Notes: generated by a model not told the origin, from the sequence alone. A stretch of DNA of 64,000 nt from Cephalotus follicularis (GCA_001972305.1 BDDD01001479.1:122872-186871), one strand, 5' to 3'; counted from the stretch's first letter, positions 46,564-59,951 are shown. Numbers and translations: made by a program.

Positions 46564-47936
46564 AGTGGTATCATAGCCACCTAATTGAGTTCAATTAATC
46601 CTCAATTTAATGTTTAGTGGATTGGAGATTGCATATGTGTCTTGGCTGAGTTGTAGTAGCCCTACATTTAGTCGGTGTTGCTTATTGGTCACACTAATGA
46701 AATCGACAAACCATTGAATGTCAGATTGTTACGTGTTTATTCAATTATATATCGGTTATATTTTTGAATTTCTTATGCATGCTGGTAGGCTTGGGACTCG
46801 GCCTAGCTTTGTGTTTTCCTTATGTGGATGATTTAATTGCTTTGTTACATTCATGGAATTCAATCGGTCAGTAATAAGGCTGCCTGCATGCGCCATATTT
46901 ATTTTCTTGTTTCTTTTTTCTTATAGTAGAATTCTCTTCTCCCTCAATTGTATTTCTTTTCATTTAAATGTACTACGGTTGTAATTTGGAGAAAGGAGAT
47001 CAATGGAGATTGAATAGATGATAGAATATTGCTAGTCCAGTTGAAGGCCATGTATGCGTGGTAGCAAATGTAATAGAGTTAAATTAAATTAATACACCTA
47101 GGAGACTTGGTGGTCATGTTGGCTCACGTGATCACTTATAGCTTTAGTCCCAAGTTAGGCCATTTTTAGGGTGAATGAGATGGATGTTTTTCCTTTAACA
47201 ATCCAAACACGTCGAAGCATGATAAGCCGTCCATATTGATTGGAAGATTAAAATTAATCTAAAACGGCTTTTGGTAATATAATGAAATTTGATGAGACCA
47301 AATCCCTCCAATTTGCAAATAATAACTCCACAAGCAGTGGGGCATATGGTTGCCCTGTTGTTGGCCTTCCACAATCATCGTTGAATGTTGGAGACATATT
47401 GGGGATGGCACTATGACAACAGAGGTCCGCCGTATGACCATTCTTATTCAATTTCAGTGTGAGGTACACTGGAAGGAAATGACTTTGTTTTGGCATCAGG
47501 ACATCGACACGTGTGGGTGCTTCAAAACAAGTTAATTTCTTTGAGGATTATGGGTTTGACTTATACTGGGATCATATGGTTTGCACAGCGACATTTGGGA
47601 CCATATGGGCCGAGAAGCCGAATCTAGTATCGGATCTTACATATGGGCAAGAGCTCCTAATGTAAATTGGTATACATTCCTACCTATTCAATTATTATGG
47701 TTTGCACGGTGACAGTCGGGACTATAGTATTCTGGATTGATTCTGATCCCCGCTAGGAAGCAAGAGGCTTCCTGAATTCCACAAGGGGGGTGTGGGATAC
47801 GATTAGAATAGTGGGAGGAACCATAATTAAAAAAGACCAAGTGTTATGGTAATATTATAAATGGAATGATTTGCTAATTAATCTCTCTCTTGTTTCCTCT
47901 TTTATAGGTTGCTAGTTATCACCATATTCTGCAACC
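46564..47936 (+). other. Long untranslated leader of the Angela-like element
   Basis: It begins with the primer site TGGTATCATAG at 46566-46576 and runs 1.37 kb to the gag start with no protein-like frame. A leader of more than a kilobase is known for BARE-type elements. The stretch 47254-47496 has small open frames on both strands without recognisable content. Confidence 0.75.
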
Positions 47937-48590
47937 ATGTCAGTTGGCATAACATTATCACACGTTCTTGAAATGAACAAGCTTATGGGTCCAAATTTAT
48001 TAGATTGGCAGTGCAACTTGTGCTCAGCACTCACGAGCATGAAGCATGCTCATGTCATGACTGAGAGCCCGCCCCACCCCCCCAAACTGGGAGGCAACCC
48101 GTCGGAAGAGCAAAAGGTCAAGAGGGCCAAATGGTTATATGAGGACAAGTTGTCTCATTGCTTTGGAGCTATAGTTCTCCGAGTTCAGGAGTTGTATGGA
48201 TCTCGATCAAGGACCGAGGAGTATAACTTGTCCCATCAGCTCTTCTGTAACAAGATGGTCAAGGGATCTTCAGTCCACTCACATGGATTGAAGATGATTG
48301 ATCTTGTTTAGTTGCTAGCTCAGTTAGATCTCACCATGGACAATGATTTCTACATTGACATGGTGCTTTCATCTCTCCCTAGGTCATACTCCCAGTTCAT
48401 CACAAATTTCCACATGAACGAGGTGGATACTAATTTGCCTGAACTTGTAAAAATGCTTCGTACGACTGAAGCTGATATGGGCCATGGGAGGTCCAAATTT
48501 GATGTGATGTATATTCCTTCTACTTATTCCCGGATAGCTCCAAGAGGGAGCGGATCTAGAGGATCCAATCCAAGGGCAAGGCGCCCATGA
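47937..48590 (+). pseudogene. gag region of the Angela-like element
   Basis: It starts MSVGITLSHVLEMNKLMGPN, followed by LDWQCNLCSALTSMKHAHVM and the gag helix region with DNDFYIDMVLSSLPRSYSQF near 48340 and a short basic Gly/Arg-rich stretch. The LxGxNLxDWxxNL style start is typical of copia gag. Broken at least once. Confidence 0.85.
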
Positions 48591-51500
48591 AACCTAAAAG
48601 GAAGAAGAAGAACAAAGGGAAGAGACCAACTGTGCCGGCGGGGCCAGTGGTTGAGGGATAAGTCCTTGATACGATCCGGCAGCTACAGGATGATGATTGT
48701 TGCTTTTATTCTGGATAGCACGGACATTGGAGATCACAGTACAGTGAGTTCAAAAAGTCCAAGTTAGGAGGTGCCTCAGGGTCAGGTACTTTCATCATTG
48801 AGCTTTTTCTAGCTACTAATGTTAGTTCAACTTGGGTTTTGGATTCAGGTTATGGAATTAATATTTGTAACTCTTTGCAGGGGCTAAGAGGCGATAGACA
48901 GCTGAGAGAGGATGGAGCTTTGGACTTGCGTCTAGGTCATGGATCGAGGATTCACACCACGACAATAGGCATTTTTTAGTTGTTTTAGGGAAATGGACAT
49001 GTAATTAAGCTTGATCCTTGTTATTTTGTCAAGAACCTTGTAAGAAACGTTGTATCTATTTCATATTTGTATAAGATGGGCATGGAGCACACTTTTTCTG
49101 CATATGGCTATAGACTTATACATAACAATGTTCTTTTATGTGATTGACACACTGAGAATGGGATTTGTGTTTTAAATAAAAATTCATGAATGGCTTTAAC
49201 AGTTCAAACTGGAACAAGCAGGCATTATAGATTGGGTCAACCTAGAGAGGCTAGATTAACAGGTATGGTTAAGGATGGTCTTTTAGACATTCAGGACGTG
49301 GAGTCCTTTCCTACATCTGAGCCATGTCTTATTGGCAAGATAACCAAATCTCCCTTCTCCGGGGTAGGAGAAAGGGTAGTGGACATACTGGCTCTTGTCC
49401 ACACCGACGTCTGTGGACCTATGTTGGTCAATGCTAGTGGAGGTTTTCCCTACTTCATTAACTTCACTAATGACTTATCTCGGTATGGGTATGTGTTTTC
49501 GATGAAACACAAGTCTGAGGCCTTTGAGACGTTCAAGGAATTCAGACTAGAAGTAGAAAAGCAAATGGGTAAACCCATTATGATTCTCTGGTTGGATTGA
49601 GGTGGTGAATACCTATCTGCTGAATTCCAGGGTTATCTAAGGGATAACGGAATTCTCTCTCAGTGGACACCTCCAGGAACACCACAGCATAATGGTGTGT
49701 CAGAGCGGAGTAACCGGACTTTGATGAACATGGTCCAGTCCATGATGTCTTTTGCTAATCTTCCTATATCATTCTGGCGTTCTGCACTGCATGTGGCGAT
49801 GTACATCGTAAACCGGATTCCTTAAAAATCCGCCCCTTCCACTCCTTATGAGGTTTTCAAAGGGTGGAAACCTAGCCTAAACCATTTGAGGGTTCGGGGC
49901 TGTCCAGCTTATTTTAGGAGGAAGGAGCTTTCTAAGCTGGAGACAAGAGCAGATCGTTGCCGGTTTGTGGGATATCCTAATGAGAGCATAGGGTATTAGT
50001 TTTACGATCCCAGCGAACAAAAGACTTTTGTTTCGCTACCTACCAAATTCCTAGAGAAGGAATACCTACTTGTAGGGAGTAGTGGGAGCAAGGTGGAACT
50101 GAGAGAGTTATCACTTTGTGAAAGCCCACATGATGTGAAGGAATTAGAGGTTCAACCCTCTACAGACAAAGTTGGGGAAGGTTCCCAACCTGAGAGTGGA
50201 TCTCAGTTAGGCCCTCCTCTTGTGAAGAGATCAGGCAGAGTTCCAGTACCTCCTGAGTCATATGGCTTTCGGATTGAGGATACGGAGGAACTCAATGACA
50301 TCGATGATGGCGAGCCTGCAGCTATGAGGAGGCAGTGAAGAACACTGAATCTGGGGCATGGCTAGAGGCCATGAAATTCGAGACGGACTCCATGGACGCC
50401 AACCAAGTATGGAACTTGGTCGATGCTCCTGATGGTATTAACCCTATTGGTTGCAAATGGATCTTAAAGAGGAAGATTGTCGCTGATGGTAAGATAGAGA
50501 CTTATAAAGCGCGATTGGTCGCAAAAGGGTATAGGCAAAGACACAGAGTCGACTATACCTAAAGTTTCTCACCAGCCGCTATGCTTAAGTCCATCTGGAT
50601 ATTATTCACTATTGTAGATCATTACGATTATGTGATATGGCAAATGGATGTCAAGACAGTATTCTTGAATGGCTTTCTTGAAGAGGACATTTACCTGTCC
50701 CAACCCGAGGAGTTTGCATCCATGGAGCATCCACAGAGAGTGTGTAAGCTCCAAAGGTCTATGGCCTAAAGCAAGCGTCCCGTAGCTGGAACATCCATTT
50801 TGACGAGACTTTAAAGACTTTCGGTTTCATAAAAAATGTAGACGAGCTTTGTGTCTACCCGAAATGGGATGGCCTGAACATCACATTCTTGGTACTATAC
50901 ATGGATGACATACTAATCATAGGGAATGATGTGGATATGTTGCAGTCCATCAAAGTATGGTTATCTAAAACTTCTCCATGAAGGATTTGGGGGAGGCTTC
51001 CTTTATATTGGGTATAAAGATCTATAGAGATAGATCTACTAGGTTGCCGTGACTCTCCCAAAGCCAGTACACCAAGAAGGTGCTGAAATTGTATGGCCTT
51101 GAGAATTCCAAGTGGGGCCTTCTTCCGATAGGTAAGGGAATTCACCTATCCAAGAGGATGTCTCCACAGACAAATGAGGAGAGGGCTCGCATGAGCAGGC
51201 AGCCATATGCTTCGGCTGTTGGCTCCATCATGTATGCCATGCTGTGTACTAGACCTGATGTCCCCTATGCCTCGAGTATGCTAGTCGATTTCAGTTTGAT
51301 CCCGGGGAGAAACATTGTGAGGCAGTCAAGGGGGTTCTCAAATACCTGAGAAGGACTCAGGATACCTTCTTGGTCTAAGGAGGAGATATTGAGTCAAACT
51401 TAGAGGGTTTTATTGACTCTAGCTTCAATAGTGATTTGGATGATCACAAATCCGTTTCAGGATATGTTTTTCTCCTGAACGGAGGTGCTGTGAGCTGGAG

Positions 51501-51860
51501 GAGTTTTAAGGAGGAGACTACTACTAACTCCACCATGGAAACGTAATATGTTGCAGCCTCAGATGCCTTTAAGGAAGCTATTTGGATGCGAAGGTTCATT
51601 GCTGAACTTGATGTGGTTCCAACCATTGCCTGTCCAGTTGTTGTGTACTGTGACAATAATGGTGCTGTTGCACAAGCCAAAGAACCCCGATCTCATCATC
51701 GCTCCAAGCATATATAGCGACGGTATCACCTGCTTAGAGAGATCATTGATAAAGGGGACATTACCCTTGAGAGAGTTGCCATGGAGGCAAATTTAGCAGA
51801 CCGACTGACCAAGGCCTTGAGCAGTACTGTTCTAGAGAGACATCGGAGTGCTATGGGCTT
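48591..51860 (+). pseudogene. pol region of the Angela-like element
   Basis: A degenerate zinc knuckle near 48700 is followed by remnants of protease. Integrase follows: a pre-integrase part, LVHTDVCGPM near 49400, KHKSEAFETFKEFRLEVEKQ near 49510, and GTPQHNGVSERSNRTLMNMV near 49680. RT: WNLVDAPDGINPIGCKWIL near 50410, [30 protein letters not shown] near 50645, and YMDDILIIGND near 50900. RNase H-like sequence runs to about 51860. The wording follows BARE/Angela elements. It is heavily decayed; no part is functional. Confidence 0.9.
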
Positions 51861-51888
51861 AGAATATCGGTCGCTCTGGCTATTGGTC

Positions 51889-51900
51889 CATGTGGGAGAT
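51889..51900 (+). other. Polypurine tract of the Angela-like element
   Basis: ATGTGGGAGAT directly before the 3' LTR start TGTTAGG at 51901, the usual copia arrangement. Confidence 0.8.
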
Positions 51901-52642
51901 TGTTAGGTTAGGAGTGTCCCTGTATGCCACGATATGGCTTGTTGGTTTTAGATATACACTCTTAATTAACACAATTCTGAATTCCATTCGTATTTCATAT
52001 GCATATTTATTTATTGGCAAGGCTATGTGGCTCATCCCAACCAACCAAAAGGAACAGAATAATTATACGTAATTAACTGTATGTCATATAGCGCCCTGTC
52101 ACACCAAAGGGTTGGATCTCGTGCCAAGAGTGATATGAGAATGAGATCCTTACTTCCCATGACAAATGTTCCAAGTCATAGGTTCACTTTCTTTGGGCCA
52201 TTGATGAACCGTGAAGACTTGACATGTTAAGCTTGCTCCCGTGTTAGCAGTGGAGGATGGTTATCTTGTAGCCATTTGGGGTTATCCATAAATCTAAATG
52301 TGAGGTGTATGCTAGAGTGCATGACACTGAACTAACCCACCAATAGGAAACCTATTTGGATAGTCAATACCCAATGTCAATAGGATTCCTATGGTCTCGG
52401 TAGTGTGCAGTCTATTGTGACTAGAAGGTCCATAGCGTGCGCTGTCTCCTTTCACCAGAGCGGCTAGCCTGCATTGTGTGGTAACTGCTTGACTTTGATT
52501 TTCGCCTTCCCCAACACTATCCAGGTACTGGCAGGCTAAGGGTGACCGGCTCTATTTATCTATGTGCGTTGCAGACCTAAAAGTCCGTATCAGGTATAGG
52601 TGGACTGCGAACGAGAGGTTCCCATGGGATGTCTACCGATAG
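51901..52642 (+). repeat. 3' LTR of the Angela-like element, interrupted
   Basis: It matches the first part of 44178 onward through TCTACCGATAG, then stops where the gypsy LTR begins at 52643. GATAG at 52638-52642 would be the left target duplication of that insertion. Confidence 0.88.
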
Positions 52643-54754
52643 TGTAATGACCGAAATTTTTTGTTAAAGTTATATGGAAATTTGGTTGCTATTGTTGAGG
52701 TTAGGAAATATTTCAAAGGACCAGTACTATGACCATAACACTCGAGGGTTCGAGGGTTCTGCTCCCCGGTGATCAGACGGGGGATAATGTGTGTGTGAAC
52801 ACGTTTTGTTGAAGCCTCAGAAATTTTGTTGGACTAGAAATTTTGTTGAAGTCATTGTTATATGGCTGTTCTAGGTCTTGTAATGTGTGTGCGAACACAT
52901 TTTGCGCATGTTTTGAGATGTTGAAGCGCCGACTGCTAGGAATAAGCATCGATAGTTTATAAAGCGTCGACTGCCTATTTTAAAGTGCTGACAGTTTGCC
53001 TTGGTTATGCGGTGAAATGCCTTAAGTGTCGACTAATTTCAAGACAAGCGTTTTAGCCTAAAAGCGCTGACGGTTTTATGCGTTTTTGTCGACAGTTAAA
53101 GCCCATTTCCTTTGTTATTTTGTTTAACAGGCGATGCTTAGCGAGGAAAGCGGCAGCGCTTTGAGACTTAAGCGGCGACACTTTGCTCATAACCTCTGAC
53201 GCTTTGAGAAAAAATTGAAAATGACGGCGTCTTTTTGTCGTTTTACGTGTTAATAATTCTAAATAAGGAAGCGTGCCACCATATGAAAGGAAGGCGATAG
53301 ATTTTTGTAGCCGTTGTGGTAAGAAAACAACACTTGTCATTTTCCTGTGGCAAGAAAGAGAAGGGAGAGGGCAGCTGCATTCCCTATAAATACCAAGTGA
53401 AGGTAAGTCTGAGGACAGTAAAAATTTTACTGAGAGAAAGAAGAGAGAAAGAGAAGTGAGCGAAAATTTTGCTAAGATTACTTCAGTGTAGAAACAGAAA
53501 GAAGGAGATTAAAGCAAAGTAAGGATTCTTACTTTCTAAAGTATTTTATTTTAGTAAGGAATTTTACTCCCTTTTCCAAAGTATTCTATTCTATATTTTA
53601 TACTAAAGTAATTTATATTATTTCTGAAAATTATATAGTAAATTGTTATGTTTTACGTATTTCAAATTTCTGCTAAATTCTTGATAAAATTCTATGTTAA
53701 AATCATTGCTCATGTTTTATGAATTTATCATTGTTGAAATGACTACCATAATTTTACTGTTTTTATGTAAATTCAGTTTTACGAATGTTGTACGAAATTT
53801 GTTTTAAGGATACATTGAGCGGATCACTCAATGCATTAAGAAATGTTTTTACAAAATGTGAAAATGTAACTAACTGAGATGAACAACTACTGGATTGCGA
53901 TCCAGGGAGGATTAATCTAGTAAAGATTAATGTTATGATCGGAGAGTGCTCACGGGCATGCATGTGATGTAAGGATAGTAATCGAGGAGTGCACAATGCC
54001 CCGGTGAAGCAATGGTTCAATTGGGTTATTTAAGTTTATACAACCCCTCAGTTATTTATGAAATGTTCTGATTTATGAGATATGATCAGAAAAAGAAATG
54101 AAATGTTCTGTTTCATGAGTTATGAACAGAAAATAATGAATGTGATTTTTATAAGGAAATGAATGTGAAACGTGTTGGTTTTTATACCAGAAAAGAATTT
54201 TAATGATGTTTTATTTTCAAGTATGGCTATGTTATATGTCGAAAGAATATACGATTTAAAAAAAATAAAAAAACGTTTTGATATAAAGATTATCAAAAGG
54301 GAATTTCGATAACGTTTTTTTAACTATGATTCTTACTGGGCTATTTAAGCTCATTCCTTTCAATGTTTTGTTTTCAAATAAAATTTGCAAGAGATGATTG
54401 ACATGGAATTTGAATTTTAGAGGAAGCTCGGAAAGCATGTTTGGAAAGAAAATATGTTATGCATTAATTTTTATATAAACTGTTGTTGATATAATAAGTT
54501 AATATTTTCCGCAGTGAAATGCATCATGATGATTTCATCTATGAACGTTAAAGTTTATGATGATTTAAATGAGAGTATGATATTAGAAAATTTGGTATTG
54601 AAAGTTGTAAATTATATATGAGATTATGAGAAGTTAGATAAATATTAACAATTAGTAAGATTGTTAAAAGATTAAAGGATTTACCCCCATGTAACGCACA
54701 GATTCCTCGAGATTCGCTTTGAGCTTAAAGAGAACTCGGATCGGGGGCATTACA
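52643..54754 (+). repeat. 5' LTR of Ty3-B2
   Basis: 2,112 bases, TGTAATGACCGAAATTTT to GGGGCATTACA. Phased motifs GCCGAC, ATCGAT, GTCGAC and GCTGAC at 52928, 52948, 52966 and 52987; further GCGCTGACGG and GACGCTTTG variants to about 53210; GAGA-rich leader at 53430-53510. Confidence 0.92.
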
Positions 54755-54758
54755 GTAA

Positions 54759-54769
54759 TGGTATCAGAG
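54759..54769 (+). other. Primer-binding site of Ty3-B2
   Basis: TGGTATCAGAG four bases after the LTR end, perfect for initiator Met tRNA. Confidence 0.93.
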
Positions 54770-54820
54770 AGTTGATTTATTTGAGGATATAAATTATGTA
54801 TTTGCTAACCTAATTTTCAG

Positions 54821-55210
54821 ATGTCAACACCAAGCGAATCTTATAATTCCGAAGTCAGTACAAGATTCTCTCAATGCGGATCGTCTGAACAGGTAGAATA
54901 CCATGTACAAGTTCTGATTTATAAGAACCAGGAGCTGTGTGAGGAAAAAGAATCTTTGAGACAAATGATAGCAAATAATCGAGAAGAGTTCTATACACAC
55001 ATATAGCAAAGGGAGGAAGAATATACTCAAGAGTTAGCAAGAAATGATGGAATCCTAAGAGAAATAAAATCTAGTCTTAGGGTGCTTCTAAGATACATAC
55101 GGGGGATTAATGGCATAATAATAAGAGGTGTTAGAGAAAACCTACTAATGACGAAAATATGTATTCAGGAGGAAATACCCGATGATGATACCTCTAGCGA
55201 CGAAAACTAG
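54821..55210 (+). pseudogene. Second copy of the extra upstream ORF (Ty3-B2)
   Basis: It occupies the same place as 24565-24936: after the primer site, before gag at 55398. It shares the Ser/Thr-rich start (MSTPSESYNSE), CGSSE, a charged helix with EEKESLRQMI, NNREEFYT, NDGILRE, KSSLRVLLRYI, RGVREN and an acidic end with SSDEN. Substitutions between the two copies are mostly conservative, which suggests past selection on the protein. It is not whole here. Confidence 0.65.
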
Positions 55211-55397
55211 AGTGACTATAAAGAAACTTTGCAAGGTATGTGTAAATGTAGATATGTGTGAGATATGCATAAAGGAAATGTGGATAAATAAAATTGTTAG
55301 CTCATTGTATAATCCTGAGTATTAGAATTTAACTATTATGCCTAACAGATGAGTAGATTTGCCTAAGGTTAAGAACTAACTTGAGAATGCTAACTAG

Positions 55398-56430
55398 ATG
55401 GCTAACACGAGAAAAGGTCGTGGGCAAAGGAGAAACGGGAATGCACGAAACGACGGAGAAGATAACTCGCTAAATGCGATTCTAAACCGATTGGCTCAAG
55501 TTATTACCAAAAGCGATGGTAATAATCATCAAGCGCCTCCGCCAGCAAGGCGAACATTAGAGCAATTCACAAGACATAATCCGGAAGCCTTTTCAGGAGC
55601 GACGGATCTTTGGGAGGCCCAAGCATGGATCCAAGGAAATGAAAAGATTTTCAGAGCACTAGATTGTACAGATCGTCAAAAGGTGGAGTTTTCGATATAC
55701 AAATTAGACGGAGAGGCAAATCAATGGTGGGATATGATCGAGAGGACGAAGACATATCGAGAAATAGAAGCAATAACATGGGAGGAGTTTAAGAAAATAT
55801 TCATGGATAAATATTTTCCGCAAGCAATGAAGGATAATATGGAGGAGGACTTCCTTCATTTGGAACAAGGCGAATCGGAAAATGTAGCCCAGTATGAGGC
55901 AAACTTTGCATGATTATCTCGATACGTGACTCACATAGTATCGACAGAAGAGAGAAGGGCAAACAGGTTTTGCCAAGGTTTGAAGCCTCATATTCGAACA
56001 CTGTTGATAGCACAAGATCTACAAACCTATGAGGCAGTCTTGAGATGTGTGATGAGAATAGAGGTGGATAATCAAAAGTACCAACAACAACGAGTAGGTC
56101 AAGGGCAAGGAAAGAGGAAGGCTGGCGCATCCTCTAATAATAAAAAAAGAAAGGAAAATATGATGGGGGAGGAGACCATAAACCCTGCCAGCAATGCAGA
56201 AAGATTCATCGTGTGGAATGCTTGCTAGGAAAAGGAGTTTGTTATAAGTGTCGAAAACCAGGACATCAAATTAGAGAATGCAAGCAAGGACAAGGTCAGA
56301 TCCAGAATCGATGACCCATCAGATGTTACAATTGTGGTCAGGAAGGGCACATGTCCAACCAATGCACCTGACCAAGGACAGGAGGACAAGGAGGGAACGA
56401 AGCCCAGTAGCAAAGAGCGCTAGCCAGAAC
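55398..56430 (+). pseudogene. gag region of Ty3-B2
   Basis: MANTRKGRGQRRNGNARN start; EQFTRHNPEAFSGATD and WIQGNEKIFRALDCT capsid part; WWDMIERTK and EFKKIFMDKYFPQAMK near 55730-55830; RRANRFCQGLKPHIRTLL near 55955; then zinc-knuckle remnants CYNCGQEGHMSNQC near 56325. Typical chromovirus gag, broken a few times. Confidence 0.9.
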
Positions 56431-56437
56431 ATATGCT

Positions 56438-59400
56438 ATGCTGGCTGATGAGACAGAAAATCCTAACAATGTGGTAACAGGTACTTTTCCTGTATGCTCT
56501 AAAACTGCATATGTATTGTTTGATACAGGAGCGACGCATTTGTTTGTGTCTTTATCTTTTGCACAATGTTTAAGTACACCATCACAAGATTTGGAGATAG
56601 GTTTAGCAGTCGAAACACCAAGTGGTAATACCTTGGTAGTAGATAAAGTACATAAGTCGTGTGATCTAGGAATCTGTGATAGGAATATGCTAATAGACCT
56701 AGTACCTCTAACAATCATAAATTTTGATGTCATACTAGGCATGGATTGGGTTTCAGAAAATCATGCTAGTGTTGATTGTTTCAAGAAGGAAGTTAGGTTT
56801 GCTATACCCAGTAAACCTGAGTTTATATTTCAAAGTACGGGAGTTAGTAGACCTCTAAGGATTATATCATCAATGCAAGCTAAACGATTGTTGAAAGGCG
56901 GTTGCGAAGGTTACCTCACATATGTAATGGACACCAAGGAAGAGAAAATGAGAATCAAAGATGTTCATATTGTAAAAGAATTTATGGATGTATTTATTGA
57001 GGATCTACCTGGTATTCCACCGGATCGAGAAGTGGAGTTTACCATTGATGTGGTGCCTAGGACAACCCTTATCTCGAAGAGTCCTTACCAAATGTCCCTA
57101 GCTGAGTTGAAAGAGTTAAAGAATCAATTGCAAGAATTTCTGGATAAGGGATTTATCTGATTGAGTGTAACACCATGGGGTGCTCCGGTACTGTTCGTAA
57201 AGAAGAAATATGGCACGATGAGACTCTGCATATATTATCGAGAACTGAATCGAGTCACCATCAAGAACAAATACCCACTGCCAAGGATCGATGATTTATT
57301 TGATCAGCTTAAGAATGCTCGATACTTCTCAATGATTGATCTTCGATGGGGCTATCATCAAGTGAAAGTTAATAAAGATGATATACCAAAAACTGCTTTT
57401 CGAACAAGATATGGACATTATGAGTTTTTGGTAATGTCATTTGGACTGACGAATGCTCCAACCGTATTCATGGATCTCATAAATAGGATATTCAGAGAAT
57501 TTTTGGACCAATTCGTAATTGTTTTCATTGATGATATACTGGTGCATTCAAAAAGTCAAAAGGAGCATGAAAAACATTTGAGGGGTGTGTTGCAAATGCT
57601 AAGAAGGGAACAACTGTATGCTAAGTTTACCAAGTTCCAATTTTTGATAGAGGAAGTATCCTTTTTTGCTCACGTAATTACACGAGAAGGTATCTCAGTA
57701 GACCCCGCTAAAACAAAGGCAAGAAGAGAATGGTAGAGACCAACAATGGTAGCCGAGATACGAAGTTTTCTTGGTTTGGTAGGCTACTACAGAAGATTCG
57801 TTAAAAATTTCTCTCACATCGCGAACCCTCTAACAAGGTTGACACAAAAGAATCTCAAGTTCGAATGGTCTAACCAATGTGAGAAGAGTTTCTTGGAGTT
57901 GAAGGAGAGATTGATGAACGCACTGATATTAGCCTTACCATATGGATCAGAAGGCTTTGTAGTATATAGCGATGCATCTCGCAAAGGGCTAGGTTGTGTG
58001 TTGATGCAACAAGGGAAAGTGATCGCTTATGCTTCAAGACAACTTAAGGTGCATGAACAAAATTATCCTACCCATGATTTGCAGTTAGCTGCGGTTATTT
58101 TCGCACTAAATATTTGGCGACATTATCTTTATGGAGAAAAGTGCAAAATTTTCACAGATTATAAAAGCCTAAAGTATATCTTTACTCAAAAGGAGTTAAA
58201 CATGAGGCAAAGGAGATGGCTTGAACTCCTTAAGGATTATGACTGCACAATTCAGTAACAACCAGGAAAAGCGAACGTTGTAGCGGATGCTTTAAGTCGC
58301 AAGAGTACGGGAAATTTGGCAATGCTTACTGCACATGAGGAGTTAATAAAGGATTTTCAAGAGTTGAAGTTGAAAATTATAAGGCAAGGAGAAGAAGCTT
58401 CCATATCTCAAGTCATAACTCAACCATCTCTAGTTGAGAGAATAAAGCAAAATCAGTTTAATGATTTGGAACTTAAGGAGATAACGAAGGGAGTGAAAAA
58501 TGGAAAAGAGTCACGCTTTAACTTGGGAGTTGATCGAGTTTTAAGATTTGATTCAAGATTGTGTGCCCCATCAAATGCTGATTTGAAAAAGGAAGTATTG
58601 ACGAAAGCACATAGTTCGAATTTTTCAGTCAACCCTAGAAGTACAAAGATGTATAGGGATCTGTGAGACCTATATTGGTGGAATAATATGAAAAGAGAAA
58701 TTGTGACATTTGTGTCAAGATGTCTTGTGTGTCAACAGGTTAAGGTAGAGCATCAATTACCAAAAGGGACTCTACAATCTCTTCCCATACCTGAGTGGAA
58801 GTGGGAACACATCAGTATGGACTTTGTGACTGGACTTCCACGAACAGCAAAGGGTAATAACGCAATATTGGAGAATGTGGATCGCTTAACGAAATTCGCT
58901 CACTTTTTACCAATCAAGGACAGTCATTCGTTGTGTCAGTTGGCTAGGATTTATGAACAAGAGATTATTAGACTGCATAGTGTAGCGGTATCTATTGTTT
59001 CAGATCGAGATCCGCGTTTCACATCAAGATTTTGGAAGAGCCTACAAAATGCTTTGGGTACAAAGTTAAATTTTAGTACGACATATCACCCACAGACCGA
59101 TAGGCAATCAGAATGGACTATTCAAATGTTGGAAGACATGCTAAGAGATTGTGTGATAGATTTTCAAGGGAGTTGGGAACAACATGTCACTCTGATTGAA
59201 TTTTCCTACAATAATAGTTTCCAAGCTTGCATTCAAATGGCACCTTTCGAAGCACTATATTGAAGAAGATGTCGAACGCCTATTTGCTAGGAAGAAGTAG
59301 GAGAAACCAAGCTATTGGGACTAGAAATGTTACAAATAACAATAGAGAAAGTAAACATGATTCGGAAACGACTCTTAACATCCCAAAGTAGACAAAAGAG

Positions 59401-59860
59401 CTATGAGGATAAAAGACGAAGGGAATTACAGTTTGAAATGGGAGATTATGTTTTCTTAAAGATATCACCTAGGAAAGGAGTAATGAGGTTTGGCAAGAAA
59501 GGAAAACTTAGTCCAAGATACATTGGACCATTTGAGATTCTAGAAAGAATTGGAGAGGTTGCATATAAGCTTGCATTACCATCGAATCTCTCTCACGTTC
59601 ACAATGTGTTCCATGTATCGATTCTTCGAAAATATATGGCCAACCCATCCCATGTTTTAAGAGTTGAACCAGTACAAGTACATGAAGATTTGTCATACGA
59701 CGAGCAACCAGTGGAAGTCTTGGATTATAAAGAACAATTTCTACAGACCAAAACCATTCCCTTGGGAAAAGTGTTGTGGAGGAATCATGGAGAAGAAGAA
59801 GCTACTTAGGAATTGGAAGAGACAATGAGACAAGAGTACCCTCATATTTTTAGGTCTGCT
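56438..59860 (+). pseudogene. pol region of Ty3-B2
   Basis: Protease FDTGATHLFVS near 56519 and ILGMDW near 56735; RT from about 57020 ([20 protein letters not shown]), [20 protein letters not shown] near 57270, F-I-D-D near 57528; RNase [16 protein letters not shown] near 57965 to THDLQLAAV; linker and zinc-binding part of integrase near 58600-58740 (CLVCQQVKVEHQLPKGTL); core [21 protein letters not shown] near 59005 and the TIQMLEDML helix near 59120; [20 protein letters not shown] near 59600; chromodomain-like end with [13 protein letters not shown] near 59770. A Tekay-type layout; several breaks. Confidence 0.94.
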
Positions 59861-59890
59861 ACATAAGACAATTTTGAGGACAACATTTTG

Positions 59891-59951
59891 TAAGGAGGGT
59901 AGAATGTAATGACCGGAAAATTTTGTTAAAGTTATATGGAAATTTGGTTGC
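59891..59951 (+). other. Polypurine tract and cut 3' LTR start of Ty3-B2
   Basis: TAAGGAGGGTAGAA at 59891-59904, then TGTAATGACCGGAAAATTTT identical in style to the 5' LTR start, continuing to 59951 where a Sirevirus begins. GTTGC at 59947-59951 would be that insertion's target duplication. Confidence 0.88.

Larger units (their letters stand above)
44178..52642 (+). mobile_element. Ty1/copia element, Angela/BARE-like, old and broken
   Basis: 5' LTR 44178-46563, primer site 46566, long leader, gag from 47937, protease, integrase, RT, RNase H to about 51860, polypurine tract, 3' LTR from 51901. The 3' LTR is interrupted at 52642 by the gypsy element that follows. The LTRs differ by about 10 percent over their first 185 bases, suggesting roughly 4 million years, the oldest of the datable elements here and consistent with its place at the bottom of the nest. 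The coding region is broken in about ten places. Confidence 0.92.
52643..59951 (+). mobile_element. Ty3/gypsy chromovirus of the Ty3-B family, plus strand (copy Ty3-B2), broken
   Basis: 5' LTR 52643-54754, primer site, extra upstream ORF, gag, pol, polypurine tract, and the first 47 bases of the 3' LTR before another element's insertion. The internal region resembles 17560-24936 in reverse in both order and sequence. The coding region is broken in about eight to ten places. Inserted into the Angela-like 3' LTR, and later itself invaded by a Sirevirus at 59952. Confidence 0.93.

Noticed and set aside
47254-47535. Small gene in the Angela-like leader
   Set aside because: Frames overlap on both strands, none has protein character, and BARE-type elements are known for long non-coding leaders.
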